NCBI RefSeq assembly: GCF_008364685.1
Contig: NZ_VTTL01000006.1
Coordinates: forward strand, 248,001 to 312,000
DNA from: Xanthobacter oligotrophicus
GTDB taxonomy: Bacteria > Pseudomonadota > Alphaproteobacteria > Rhizobiales > Xanthobacteraceae
DNA length: 64,000 nucleotides
Direction of reading: 5' to 3'
In this document: positions 16,022 through 22,964 of the stretch, piece after piece
Position numbering within the stretch: the stretch's first letter is position 1
Layout: every line of letters begins with the position of its first letter
Program-made: the position numbers and the translations under genes
Notes under the pieces: model-generated
Databases searched by the model: none
What the model was told of the DNA's origin: nothing
What the model saw: the letters and a program-made list of their open reading frames with translations, nothing else

Positions 16022-16686
16022 GCTGCGGCTCCTTCCGTGGCCGCCGCTTCGATCCGGTCGAAGAAGGCGTGCATGACCACGTCGTCACTTTCGATACAGA
16101 GCTGATCCCGGAGGATGCGCGCTTGCATGCCTGCATCCCCGAGGCTCGTGACGGGCAGGGCTAGAATGCGGTCCTCGTGATCCGCGAGACGAAGAGCCTG
16201 AACGTCGTACTGTTCCCATGCGGCATCCATACCGCACGCCTGCTTCAGAGCCGCGCATTCCCGCTCGTGGGCCTCCATGACCGAGGCGCGCCGAAGGGCT
16301 TCCTCCCGTAGCCTGCCCATGTGGTGCTCGGCCACATCCTTCCAGCATCGGCTGTCGCCCGAGAGGCGGATGCGCCCGTTCGGAAGGGAGTGCGTTTCCC
16401 AAGACGCGGGGAACAGCAGGAAGGCGCTGGGCGCGAGCGCCTCTTTCGGCCGTTCCGGCCGCTGATCGCAATAGGCATTGTGTGCGGCTTCATAGGCGCG
16501 TTCCAGGCGTTCCGCCTCGGCCTTGAGCCGCAGTCGCTCGGGCCAGAGCGCAGCGACGGGGCTGGTATCCGCCACTGCCGCTTCCGCCTTCGGCAGGACA
16601 ACGACGGGAACCGCAAGGGCGGCGATGCTGCCGAGGGCGCCGGTGGCCTTGAGAAGGGCGCGGCGGGTGGTGGTGCGCTCACGCAT
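16018..16686 (-). CDS. Hypothetical protein with a Tat-like signal sequence
   Basis: 222 residues from ATG 16686, with GGGAGG seven bases upstream. Residues 1-36 look like a twin-arginine signal peptide: TTTRRALLKATG, a hydrophobic stretch GSIAALAVPVVVL and a possible AEA cleavage site. The rest is helical and charged with conserved-looking Trp and Cys residues and no recognised domain. Export of a folded protein by a small mobile element is unexpected; alternatively the motif is coincidental and the segment is a membrane anchor. Confidence 0.5.
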   Translation of the reverse strand: MRERTTTRRALLKATGALGSIAALAVPVVVLPKAEAAVADTSPVAALWPERLRLKAEAERLERAYEAAHNAYCDQRPERPKEALAPSAFLLFPASWETHSLPNGRIRLSGDSRCWKDVAEHHMGRLREEALRRASVMEAHERECAALKQACGMDAAWEQYDVQALRLADHEDRILALPVTSLGDAGMQARILRDQLCIESDDVVMHAFFDRIEAAATEGAAA

Positions 16687-17068
16687 GGGTCGCCTCCCCA
16701 TCCGTCTGAGAGACGACGATGCGGGCCGCCGCCATGGCATATTGGGTCACGCCACGGGCGAATCCGGCGTGCACACCACTCCATCCCTGTCCGACTACGG
16801 CATGGTCGATCATGTCCTTCAGCACGCAGGCCAGCAGCGTCGAATGGCACACGGTAGGATAGGTACCGATAAATGTGAGGAATTCGCCGGCAAGGCGCTC
16901 ACCGGTCTCGTAGTCGGCGCTGTAGTGGCCGGTCGGGCTCACCGCCCAATGGTCGATCCCACTGCCTCGCGGCTTGCGCAGCGCCATGAACGAAAGGGCG
17001 TCGGCGTAGTGCGGGACTTTGGGGGTAGGCATAGGGGTGGCGTTTGCCGCCGCGGTGGGCTTCGGCAT
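16679..17068 (-). CDS. Hypothetical prophage-associated protein
   Basis: 129 residues from ATG 17068, overlapping the next gene by eight bases. After a Pro/Ala/Thr-rich start come YADALSFMALRKPRGSGIDH, WAVSPTGHYSADYETGERLA and a hydrophobic helix. I have the impression of similar proteins in Rhizobiales prophages without known function. No catalytic motif is visible. Confidence 0.45.
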   Translation of the reverse strand: MPKPTAAANATPMPTPKVPHYADALSFMALRKPRGSGIDHWAVSPTGHYSADYETGERLAGEFLTFIGTYPTVCHSTLLACVLKDMIDHAVVGQGWSGVHAGFARGVTQYAMAAARIVVSQTDGEATHA

Positions 17069-17130
17069 TGGTGTTCTCCGGCGATGTGAAAGGTTGGTGG
17101 GCGGGAGGGCTTCGCGCCCCAGCGCGCCGG

Positions 17131-17472
17131 CTACTGGCCGGTGTGGTCTTTCAGCGGGGACGCGGCGGCGAACTCTTCCGGCGCCGCGTAGTCGGCATCC
17201 GTCATGGCCTTGTCGGCATCACGCGCCCATGCCGCGCCCGCTTCGAGGAAGCGCTCTGCGAGGTCAATCACGTCCTGCAAGCAGTCGACCATCTCCTGTG
17301 CCGAGATGTGGTTGTCGTTGTGGAGGACGACGCGGACGGTCTTCACCAGTGCGAGGGCGGTGACGATATTGTCGTGGCCGGAATTATTGACCGGGAAAAC
17401 CACACGGTGCTCGCGCGGGATAGTCATTTCCATCTTGGGGCGGGCGGGTGGCGCCGGGTTCTTGGCGAGCAT
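17131..17472 (-). CDS. Hypothetical early protein of the element
   Basis: 113 residues from ATG 17472, with GAGGAA at a good distance. First gene of the leftward operon, directly behind the promoter at 17509-17537. The sequence starts with a Pro-rich segment, then MTIPREHRVVFPVNNSGHDN and a helical region with an acidic tail. No family recognised. Confidence 0.5.
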   Translation of the reverse strand: MLAKNPAPPARPKMEMTIPREHRVVFPVNNSGHDNIVTALALVKTVRVVLHNDNHISAQEMVDCLQDVIDLAERFLEAGAAWARDADKAMTDADYAAPEEFAAASPLKDHTGQ

Positions 17473-17485
17473 GGCGGGTTCCTCG

Positions 17486-17549
17486 TTGATGTCCTGTTTA
17501 CATTTTTGATATAATGCTAGATGAAAGATGTAGTCAACATCAAAAGTGT
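17486..17549. promoter_or_regulatory. Overlapping divergent promoters and operator of the XRE regulator
   Basis: Leftward: TTGACT (17537-17532) and TTATAT (17514-17509) with exactly 17 bp between. Rightward: TTGATG (17486-17491) and TATAAT (17510-17515), 18 bp apart; the two -10 boxes share bases. An inverted repeat, ACATTTTTGAT at 17500-17510 and ATCAAAAGTGT at 17539-17549 (10 of 11 positions), brackets the leftward promoter and is the likely binding site of the 17561-17797 repressor. This is the genetic switch of the element. Confidence 0.62.
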
Positions 17550-17560
17550 AAGGTTGAGGC

Positions 17561-17797
17561 ATGTCCATTTCCGCGGCGCAGTGTCGGGCCGGCAGAGCGC
17601 TCCTCGCCTGGTCGCAGGACCAACTTGCCGAGGCGTCCAAGGTGGCGAAGGCGACCATCGCCAATTTCGAGCTTGGTAAGCGAACGCCGTACGACAGGAC
17701 CCTCGCCGACCTTCGCGCCGCCCTCGAAGCCGCGGGCGTGCTCTTCATCGAGCAAAATGGTAATGGTCCGGGCGTGCGCCTGAAGGATCGGAAATGA
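17561..17797 (+). CDS. XRE-family repressor, master switch of the element
   Basis: 78 residues from ATG 17561. A single helix-turn-helix domain: AGRALLAWSQDQLAEASKVA, KATIANFELGKRTPYDRTLA, then LRAALEAAGVLFIEQNGNGP, the standard layout of small Cro/C1-type repressors with the GVLFI...GVRLKDRK end seen in alphaproteobacteria. It is divergent from the replication and packaging operon, as the Stl/Cro regulators of phages and satellites are. It probably represses both promoters in the 17486-17549 region. Its stop overlaps the next start (ATGA). Confidence 0.85.
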   Translation: MSISAAQCRAGRALLAWSQDQLAEASKVAKATIANFELGKRTPYDRTLADLRAALEAAGVLFIEQNGNGPGVRLKDRK

Positions 17798-18000
17798 CGG
17801 ATGAGCCAGACGGCCAGACGCCGGCCACGCCCTATCACCCCGAGGAAATGAGGGCGACGTGGGACATGAAGGTCGGCAAGAGCATCACGCTTCATGGAAG
17901 CGCCCGCTGGACGCCAGCCGGCGTCGTGACCGCGGGGATTGCCGCTTCGGCCGTGCTGCTCTCGATTGCCGCCCTGGTTCGGGCGACGCGACGGTCGTGA
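17794..18000 (+). CDS. Small single-span membrane protein
   Basis: 68 residues from ATG 17794, overlapping the repressor stop. The N-terminal half is polar; residues 42-63 (PAGVVTAGIAASAVLLSIAA) form one membrane span with a basic end (RATRRS), so the C-terminus is probably cytoplasmic. Cotranscribed with the repressor. Function unknown; superinfection exclusion is a possibility but only a guess. Confidence 0.5.
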   Translation: MTDEPDGQTPATPYHPEEMRATWDMKVGKSITLHGSARWTPAGVVTAGIAASAVLLSIAALVRATRRS

Positions 18001-18083
18001 TGCACGTCATCGCCGCCGCCGGGGTCATCTTCGTTGCGGAGAACGGCGAGGGACTGGATGTGCGGCTGAGGGATCGAAAATGA
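18001..18083 (+). pseudogene. C-terminal remnant of a second XRE repressor
   Basis: The bases directly after the membrane protein encode AAGVIFVAENGEGLDVRLRD followed by RK and a stop, parallel to the end of the 17561-17797 repressor (AAGVLFIEQNGNGPGVRLKD, then RK and stop). The DNA-binding part is absent. It looks like the tail of a duplicated or replaced repressor gene, kept after recombination in this regulatory region. Confidence 0.6.
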
Positions 18084-18197
18084 GGACCGGAGGAGGGGGG
18101 GGGCGAGCAGCCATCTTGCCGGATGTTGCGTTGCGCTTTCAAGGTGCAATGCGGGCGTGGTAGGTTGTGGTTGCTTGGACGGGGGGCAGGGGGGGCG

Positions 18198-19409
18198 ATG
18201 ATGATGAAGGTGTGGTCGTGGTTGCTGGTAGCTTGTTTTTTTGCTTGTGCAGCGCCCAAGACCGTAGTGGCTCGCACGCTTAGCCTCCCGAGTGTCGCAG
18301 GGTGGGATGTATGGGCGTCTTTCAATGATAAGACGAAAGCATTTGAGAATTGCTCCGCACTCGCAACTTATAGGAGTGGGGTAGGCCTTATTTTTATGTT
18401 GGACAGCAATTTTGGTTGGCTTATAGGCCTAATTGGCGGAAGTATTCGAGCAACAGAAGGTGTTAATTACGATTTCATATTCAAGATAGATGATGGAAGA
18501 GTATATAACTATAGGTCTATTGGTGTTGGCAATAATTTTATGGCAGTAAAATTGGCTGATAGCGTAGATTTATTCAACGAGATGAGGCGAGGGCGGGTAT
18601 TATACACGAAAGCTGGCAACGAGTTTGTCCAATTTCGCCTAGATGGCAGTGCAAGAATGCTCGGATCGCTGGTTGAGTGCGTAAAGAATAAAGGCCGGGT
18701 TGATCAAATTCCGCCTACCTCAACGCAGGCGCCGCCCAGCGCAGCTAGGCCCGCTGCGTCGTCAGGATCAAACCCTGCACCGCGTGGTGGGGTCCAGACT
18801 GGAAGCGGCTTCTTCATCAGCAGTCGCGGGGAAGGGATAACCAATGCCCATGTCGTGGATGGCTGCAGAAGCGCTGTAATTTCTGGGTTCGGGCCAGCGA
18901 AGATAATTGCACGAGACACCACGAATGATTTGGCGCTTTTGCAAATCGCGGGGGAGTCAAAGACACCATTCGCTCGGCTTCGGCGAAAGTCATTGCAACT
19001 GGGCGAAACGGTTTATGTCATGGGCTTCCCGCTCGCTGGGCATTTAGACAACGGGCTCAACTTCACCAGTGGCCTAGTGAGTTCACTGGCGGGGATGGGA
19101 AATGACAGCCGCCTGCTTCAATTCACGGCTCCGATCCAGCCGGGTAACTCAGGTGGTCCCGTTGTCGATAACGCAGGCTTGGTCGTTGGAGTGATCCAAT
19201 CAAAATTGGATGAAGTTGCCGCCCTGAAGGAAAGCGGTTCATTGCCCCAGAACATAAATTTCGGGGTAAAGGTGGGACTTTTAGTCAATTTTATCCAAGC
19301 AAATGGAAGCAGCTTGGTTGAAGTTGACAGTTCACCGCCCATCGAGGCCACCGCTGTGGCAACCGATGGTCGCGGCTTTACCTTTCAGGTGAAATGCACA
19401 ACAGAATAA
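18198..19409 (+). CDS. Secreted trypsin-like (S1C) serine protease, AT-rich cargo gene
   Basis: 403 residues from ATG 18198 (GGGGGG just upstream). Residues 1-26 are a Sec signal peptide (KVWSWLLVACFFACAA). Residues 27-165 form an unrecognised domain with paired Cys52 and Cys161; about 170-195 is a Pro/Ala linker; about 198-375 is a DegP/HtrA-like protease with His218 (TNAHVV), Asp244 (TTNDLALL) and Ser318 (QPGNSGGP). No PDZ domain follows. It would act in the periplasm or outside. The gene is much richer in A/T than its surroundings, typical of recently acquired cargo, and sits between the regulator and the integrase where islands carry accessory genes. Confidence 0.85.
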   Translation: MMMKVWSWLLVACFFACAAPKTVVARTLSLPSVAGWDVWASFNDKTKAFENCSALATYRSGVGLIFMLDSNFGWLIGLIGGSIRATEGVNYDFIFKIDDGRVYNYRSIGVGNNFMAVKLADSVDLFNEMRRGRVLYTKAGNEFVQFRLDGSARMLGSLVECVKNKGRVDQIPPTSTQAPPSAARPAASSGSNPAPRGGVQTGSGFFISSRGEGITNAHVVDGCRSAVISGFGPAKIIARDTTNDLALLQIAGESKTPFARLRRKSLQLGETVYVMGFPLAGHLDNGLNFTSGLVSSLAGMGNDSRLLQFTAPIQPGNSGGPVVDNAGLVVGVIQSKLDEVAALKESGSLPQNINFGVKVGLLVNFIQANGSSLVEVDSSPPIEATAVATDGRGFTFQVKCTTE

Positions 19410-19494
19410 TTGTGGAACTCTGACTGGGCGTGGGCCTCGGTAAAAAGAGGGGTTGAGCGACCGTGACGCCCACTCCCAGCTCTGCCCAATATCC

Positions 19495-19539
19495 AAATAC
19501 CTCAAACCGTAGCAAACGTAGCAAGTGTAGCAGGGGGTA
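19495..19539. repeat. Inverted distant copy of the GTAGCA iteron arm
   Basis: 45 bases identical, in inverted orientation, to 11721-11765, including three GTAGCA units (19509-19537) and the flanking AAATACCTCAAACC. It lies between the protease stop and the 3' end of the next leftward gene. Perfect conservation over 7.8 kb of distance shows recent duplication or strong constraint. Confidence 0.65.
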
Positions 19540-19643
19540 CCCGCGAAACACGATTTTCGAGGAGCTATCTCCAGGTCGCCCGGATATGGCGTGGCGGGCG
19601 CTCGTAATCCTGAGGTCTGGCCTCGTCCGCCGGCCGCCACGCG

Positions 19644-20444
19644 TCACTTTCCAGAGACGGGAGGCTTGTTGCCGGCGAGGGCTAATTTGACGTGCTCCCG
19701 GATCGCGCTTCCTGAGATTTTCTCGTCGCACCATTCGCCCATGTGCTTTTCAACATCGGCCTGGATGAGTTGCCCGCCCCCTTCCGCGGAAAACCGCCTC
19801 ACCTCGGCATAGAAGGGCGGCCAGTCGTGGACGACTGGCCTGCCCCGCTTGCCCGGCCTCAGGGCGAGCGCGCTCTGGCCTTCGGCCCCCACCTCATCAT
19901 CGCCTGTGGTCGGTGCTTCACTCGGGGGTGCCCCGGCCCCTCGCCCGTCGCCAGATGGCTCGGCCCCCTTGGCGAAGGCCTTCACCAGCATGTCGGCGCT
20001 CACGAGGATCTGGCGCAGCAGCGTCTTCCCGTCCTGACTTCTCGCGCACCATGGGTCGGGGGTTTCGGCGAATTTGACCACCAGCGCCCATACCCGAGGC
20101 GGGATCATCGACCGCCCGCCGCCATTTTGCTCAGCCTCGGCCTTGACCCGGTCCTGCTTTAGGGCGGCCAAAAGCTCTGCTTCAGCATCCTTCAGGGACA
20201 TGACCGGGGCAGGTCCATCAACGCCTGTCTTCGCCAAAGCATAGGTCAACGACATCCAACTAGACGACTTGCCCGAGCATTTGCGTGCCTCTTCCAGGTC
20301 ATGGAAAAGGATCCAGCCAATGGCCTCGGGAATCGACAGCCATTCCCCGCCCTGCGGATTGTCGGCATCCGCCTGCTGATCTGTTCCGTGCTCTCGATTG
20401 TCCACAGCGCGCACCGCCTCCGCACCAGATGGCGCGTGGGGCAC
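19644..20444 (-). CDS. Hypothetical protein next to the integrase
   Basis: 266 residues, GTG start at 20444 (the start is not certain). No known catalytic motif. An early segment (WLSIPEAIGWILFHDLEEAR) and a middle part rich in acidic and Gly residues are followed by a conserved-looking end (KRGRPVVHDWPPFYAEVRRF, then VEKHMGEWCDEKISGSAIRE) which could be a DNA-binding helix pair. Similar proteins accompany island integrases in alphaproteobacteria, with no assigned function that I know of. Confidence 0.5.
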   Translation of the reverse strand: MPHAPSGAEAVRAVDNREHGTDQQADADNPQGGEWLSIPEAIGWILFHDLEEARKCSGKSSSWMSLTYALAKTGVDGPAPVMSLKDAEAELLAALKQDRVKAEAEQNGGGRSMIPPRVWALVVKFAETPDPWCARSQDGKTLLRQILVSADMLVKAFAKGAEPSGDGRGAGAPPSEAPTTGDDEVGAEGQSALALRPGKRGRPVVHDWPPFYAEVRRFSAEGGGQLIQADVEKHMGEWCDEKISGSAIREHVKLALAGNKPPVSGK

Positions 20445-20525
20445 CGAGGGTGCGCTCTCGGCTTTCGGTTGGCCGGCCTAGCCCCACGCTTCACGAAGCC
20501 CCGTCCAGATTGAGCGGGGTAATTC

Positions 20526-21740
20526 CTATCCCTGCGCCTGGGGGCGGAGCGGCACCACCTTGGCGCCATCACCACCGCCTACGAACGACGCCCAAGCCTC
20601 CATCAGCTTCCGGCGCTTCTCAAGGGCATCGGCCCGGCGATAGGCGCGCTCGGTGGCATCGCCCACAGTATGGGCCAGGGCAGCTTCGGCAACCTCGCGA
20701 GGAAAGCTCGTCTCCTCCCCGGCCCAATCCCGGAAGGAAGAACGGAAGCCATGAACCGTCACCTCTGATTTGAGTCGGCGCATCTGCATGTCGAGCGCCA
20801 TCACGGACAGAGGCTTGCCGGGCTTCCCTCCGGGGAAGAGGAACGCCGCGCCTTCCGGCTTCGGCTGGAGATCCATCGCCCGGGTGAGGACATCCAGCGC
20901 CGCGACGGTGAGGGGCACGCGGTGGACCTTCCCGGCCTTCATGCGCGCCGCCGGCACGGTCCACACCTTCGCATCGAGGTCGATTTCCGCCCACGTCGCG
21001 CCACGGACCTCGCCGGTGCGTGCGGCCGCCAGGATCAGGAATTCAAGGGCGAGCGACGTGGAGCCGGAGAGGGAACGCAGGCGCTTCACGAATGCCGGCA
21101 CGTCCGAATAGGGCATGGCGGCGTGGTGGCCGCGCTGGAGCTTCTGGCGCTTGGGCAGAAGGGCGTCGAGATGGCCGCGCCAGCGGGCCGGGTTTTCGCC
21201 GGAGCGATTGCCCTTCGCCTTCGCGGCATCCAGCACCCGTTCGATGCGACCACGAAGCCGGGAAGCCGTCTCCTGCTTCGCCTGCCATAGGGGCTTCAGC
21301 ACCGCGAGCACGTCCTCGGTGGTAATGTCGGCAACGGACTTGTCCCGGAGCGGTGCCGCATACTCCTTCAGCGTCATGCGCCATTGCTCGATATGCTTTT
21401 CATTCCGAAAGCCGGAGGCAATGTCATCCACCAGCGCGTCAGCGGCTTCCCCGAAGGTGGGAATGACCTGCTCATTCCGCCGAATGGAAAGCGGGCTGAT
21501 GCCCTCGGCGAGCTGGGCGCGGGCTGCATCCGCCAGCTCGCGCGCTCGGGCAAGCGGCACGTCGCGGGCCGAGCCCAGTCCCATCTCGAGCTGCTTGCCG
21601 TCCCACCGGTAGAGAAAGATCCACCGCCGGCCGCCGTTCGCCGAGATGGACAGATAGAGGTTGCCGCCGTCGGCGTGCCGGCCCGGCTTCGTGAGCGTCG
21701 CGACCGTCCGAGCGGTCAGCCTCTTCGTCTCGCGTCCCAT
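20526..21740 (-). CDS. P4-type tyrosine integrase of the 18-kb element
   Basis: 404 residues, full length, with DUF4102-type N-terminal arm-binding domain and an intact catalytic set: Arg241 (LAAARTGE), His330/Arg333 (VHGFRSSFRD), His357 (LAHTVGD) and Tyr367 (ERAYRRAD). It begins 152 bp from the att-like core at 21892-21909, with three CTGCCYYAGC arm-type repeats directly in front of its start. It resembles the integrase at 2502-3710 over the whole length. It would recombine the 3' end of the tRNA-Ser gene. Confidence 0.93.
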   Translation of the reverse strand: MGRETKRLTARTVATLTKPGRHADGGNLYLSISANGGRRWIFLYRWDGKQLEMGLGSARDVPLARARELADAARAQLAEGISPLSIRRNEQVIPTFGEAADALVDDIASGFRNEKHIEQWRMTLKEYAAPLRDKSVADITTEDVLAVLKPLWQAKQETASRLRGRIERVLDAAKAKGNRSGENPARWRGHLDALLPKRQKLQRGHHAAMPYSDVPAFVKRLRSLSGSTSLALEFLILAAARTGEVRGATWAEIDLDAKVWTVPAARMKAGKVHRVPLTVAALDVLTRAMDLQPKPEGAAFLFPGGKPGKPLSVMALDMQMRRLKSEVTVHGFRSSFRDWAGEETSFPREVAEAALAHTVGDATERAYRRADALEKRRKLMEAWASFVGGGDGAKVVPLRPQAQG

Positions 21741-21742
21741 AC

Positions 21743-21775
21743 CTGCCCCAGCACTGCCCTAGCATCTGCCCCAGC
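21743..21775 (+). repeat. Right-end arm-type repeats (three CTGCCYYAGC units)
   Basis: CTGCCCCAGC at 21743-21752, CTGCCCTAGC at 21754-21763 and CTGCCCCAGC at 21766-21775, spaced 11 and 12 bp, directly upstream of the integrase start and overlapping its promoter region. With the two units at 3968-3988 they could be the P and P' arms for integrase binding and also give autoregulation. Confidence 0.55.
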
Positions 21776-21891
21776 GCACGACTGACATTCACAGGCATTC
21801 AGAGAGCGGTCAAGGCTCGATCACCTCTAGGAATGCTTTGTCTACAATGGGTCGGTGCTATGCCCTGACCCATCCAGACCACAAGGTATTG

Positions 21892-21909
21892 CGGACCCCC
21901 TCTCCGCCA
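21892..21909 (+). other. att-like core: 3' end of a tRNA-Ser gene, copy 2
   Basis: Identical 18 bases to 3895-3912, ending in CTCTCCGCCA. No other tRNA part precedes it. It closes the 18-kb element on the right. It also lies 164 bp in front of a decayed integrase of opposite orientation, so it may have served two elements. Confidence 0.66.
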
Positions 21910-22072
21910 TTCCTATGTAGCACCCTGTTTCTGATCGTTTGTAAAACATTGTAATAGCAGGTGTTTTTACCGTTCGGCTGACCTGGGCATTGCCGCTCGT
22001 TTCCCCGAATAACGCACATCTGCTAGGGTAAGCGTTAGGGTCGATCCTGACTTGCCCGCTAGGCCCTAACAG

Positions 22073-22700
22073 ATGCCACTCAATCGCCTGATCGCGCGCA
22101 CGGTCGCCAGCATCTGCGCACCGGCGAGAACCCGGCCCGCTGGAAAGGCCACCTCGCCCTCACGCTGCCGAAGCGCCAGAAACTCCAGCGCGGCCACCAT
22201 GAGGCGATGCCCTATTCGGAGATGCCGGCCTTCGTGAAGCGCCTGCGGTTCGTCCGGGGCATGTCAGCTTTTGCGCTGGAGTTCGCTATCCTGACGGCGG
22301 CCCGGTCCGGCGAAGTGAGGGGCGCGCGTGGGGTGAGATGGACCTGGGGCCCAAGGTGTGGACCGTGCCGGCGGCCCGCATGAAAGCCCGCCGTGAACAC
22401 CGCGTGCCGCTCTGCGCTCGCGCGGTGGAGATTCTGGAGACGCTGGCGCAGCTCGATCGCGGGCCGGCGGACATTGTCTTTCCCGGCCAGCGTCGGGGTT
22501 CGCCCTTGAGCGATATGAGCCTAACAGCTTTGCTGCGGCGCCTTGAGGTGCCGGTGACCGTTCACAGATTCCGTAGTTCCTTCCGTGATTGGGCGGGCGA
22601 CGCCACCGCCTTCCCCCGCGAAGTCGCCGAGGCCGCGCTTGCCCATGCCGTGGGCGATGCCACCGAGGCGGCTTACCGGCGCTCGGACGCGCTCCCGAGC
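22073..22700 (+). pseudogene. Decayed third P4-type integrase, internally deleted and frameshifted
   Basis: From ATG 22073 the first dozen codons match an integrase start (NRLIARTVA). The frame then jumps to the middle of the protein (GENPARWKGHLALTLPKRQ), so about 175 codons are missing. A one-base loss near 22327 shifts the frame (GEVRGA then GEMDLGPKVW). The catalytic His-x-x-Arg, His and Tyr segments are still readable (FRSSFRDWAG, LAHAVGDATEAAYRRSDAL), after which the sequence is cut and joined to transporter DNA near 22695. It runs rightward, opposite to the intact integrase on the other side of the att copy. Confidence 0.85.
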
Positions 22701-22924
22701 GTCGCGCCTCGCGTATCCGCTACACGGCAATGTCGTTCCCCTACCACCTCAGCGCCGCCTGGTTTGGCGGCTTCCTGGCCGCCACCGCCTTCGCCATCGT
22801 GGCTGCGACCGGCAATATTTACTCCGGCCTCTATTACCCGGTTGCGATCTCCGCGGCCTGCTTCGTGCTCAGCCTCTTGTTCGCCAGGGAGACCAGGGGG
22901 ACGGATATCTCCAAGGTCTACTAA
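22694..22924 (+). pseudogene. C-terminal remnant of an MHS-family MFS transporter
   Basis: About 75 codons read RIRYTAMSFPYHLSAAWFGG and a hydrophobic pair of helices with FAIVAATGNIYSGLYYPVAI, ending in LLFARETRGTDISKVY and a stop. This is the end of metabolite:H+ symporters (ProP/ShiA/KgtP-like). The rest of the gene was lost by the deletion that also removed the end of the integrase. A GGGGCGCG/CGCGCCCC hairpin follows the stop. Confidence 0.72.
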
Positions 22925-22938
22925 ACAACAGCGGGAAT

Positions 22939-22964
22939 GGGGCGCGTAACCCATAGCGCGCCCC
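22939..22964 (+). terminator. Hairpin after the transporter remnant
   Basis: Perfect 8-bp inverted repeat GGGGCGCG/CGCGCCCC with a 10-base loop, 15 bp after the stop of the transporter remnant; no T-run follows, so termination is only likely. The rest of 22925-23318 shows no gene or other clear structure. Confidence 0.45.

Larger units (their letters stand above)
3895..21909. mobile_element. Integrated element of about 18 kb, phage-satellite-like or reduced prophage
   Basis: Bounded by identical 18-bp tRNA-Ser 3'-end copies and by CTGCCCCAGC arm-type repeats at both ends. Contents from right to left: integrase (20526-21740), unknown gene (19644-20444), trypsin-like protease cargo, divergent XRE regulator, then a long leftward block with small proteins, AlpA-like excisionase, primase-polymerase, DNA-binding proteins, two large virion-like proteins and a TerS-like gene. 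I see no large terminase, portal, capsid, tail or holin gene. Integration, excision, regulation, replication and TerS without structural genes is the layout of phage-inducible chromosomal islands; the two large ejection-like proteins are unusual for such islands and would also fit a decayed prophage. Confidence 0.72.
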
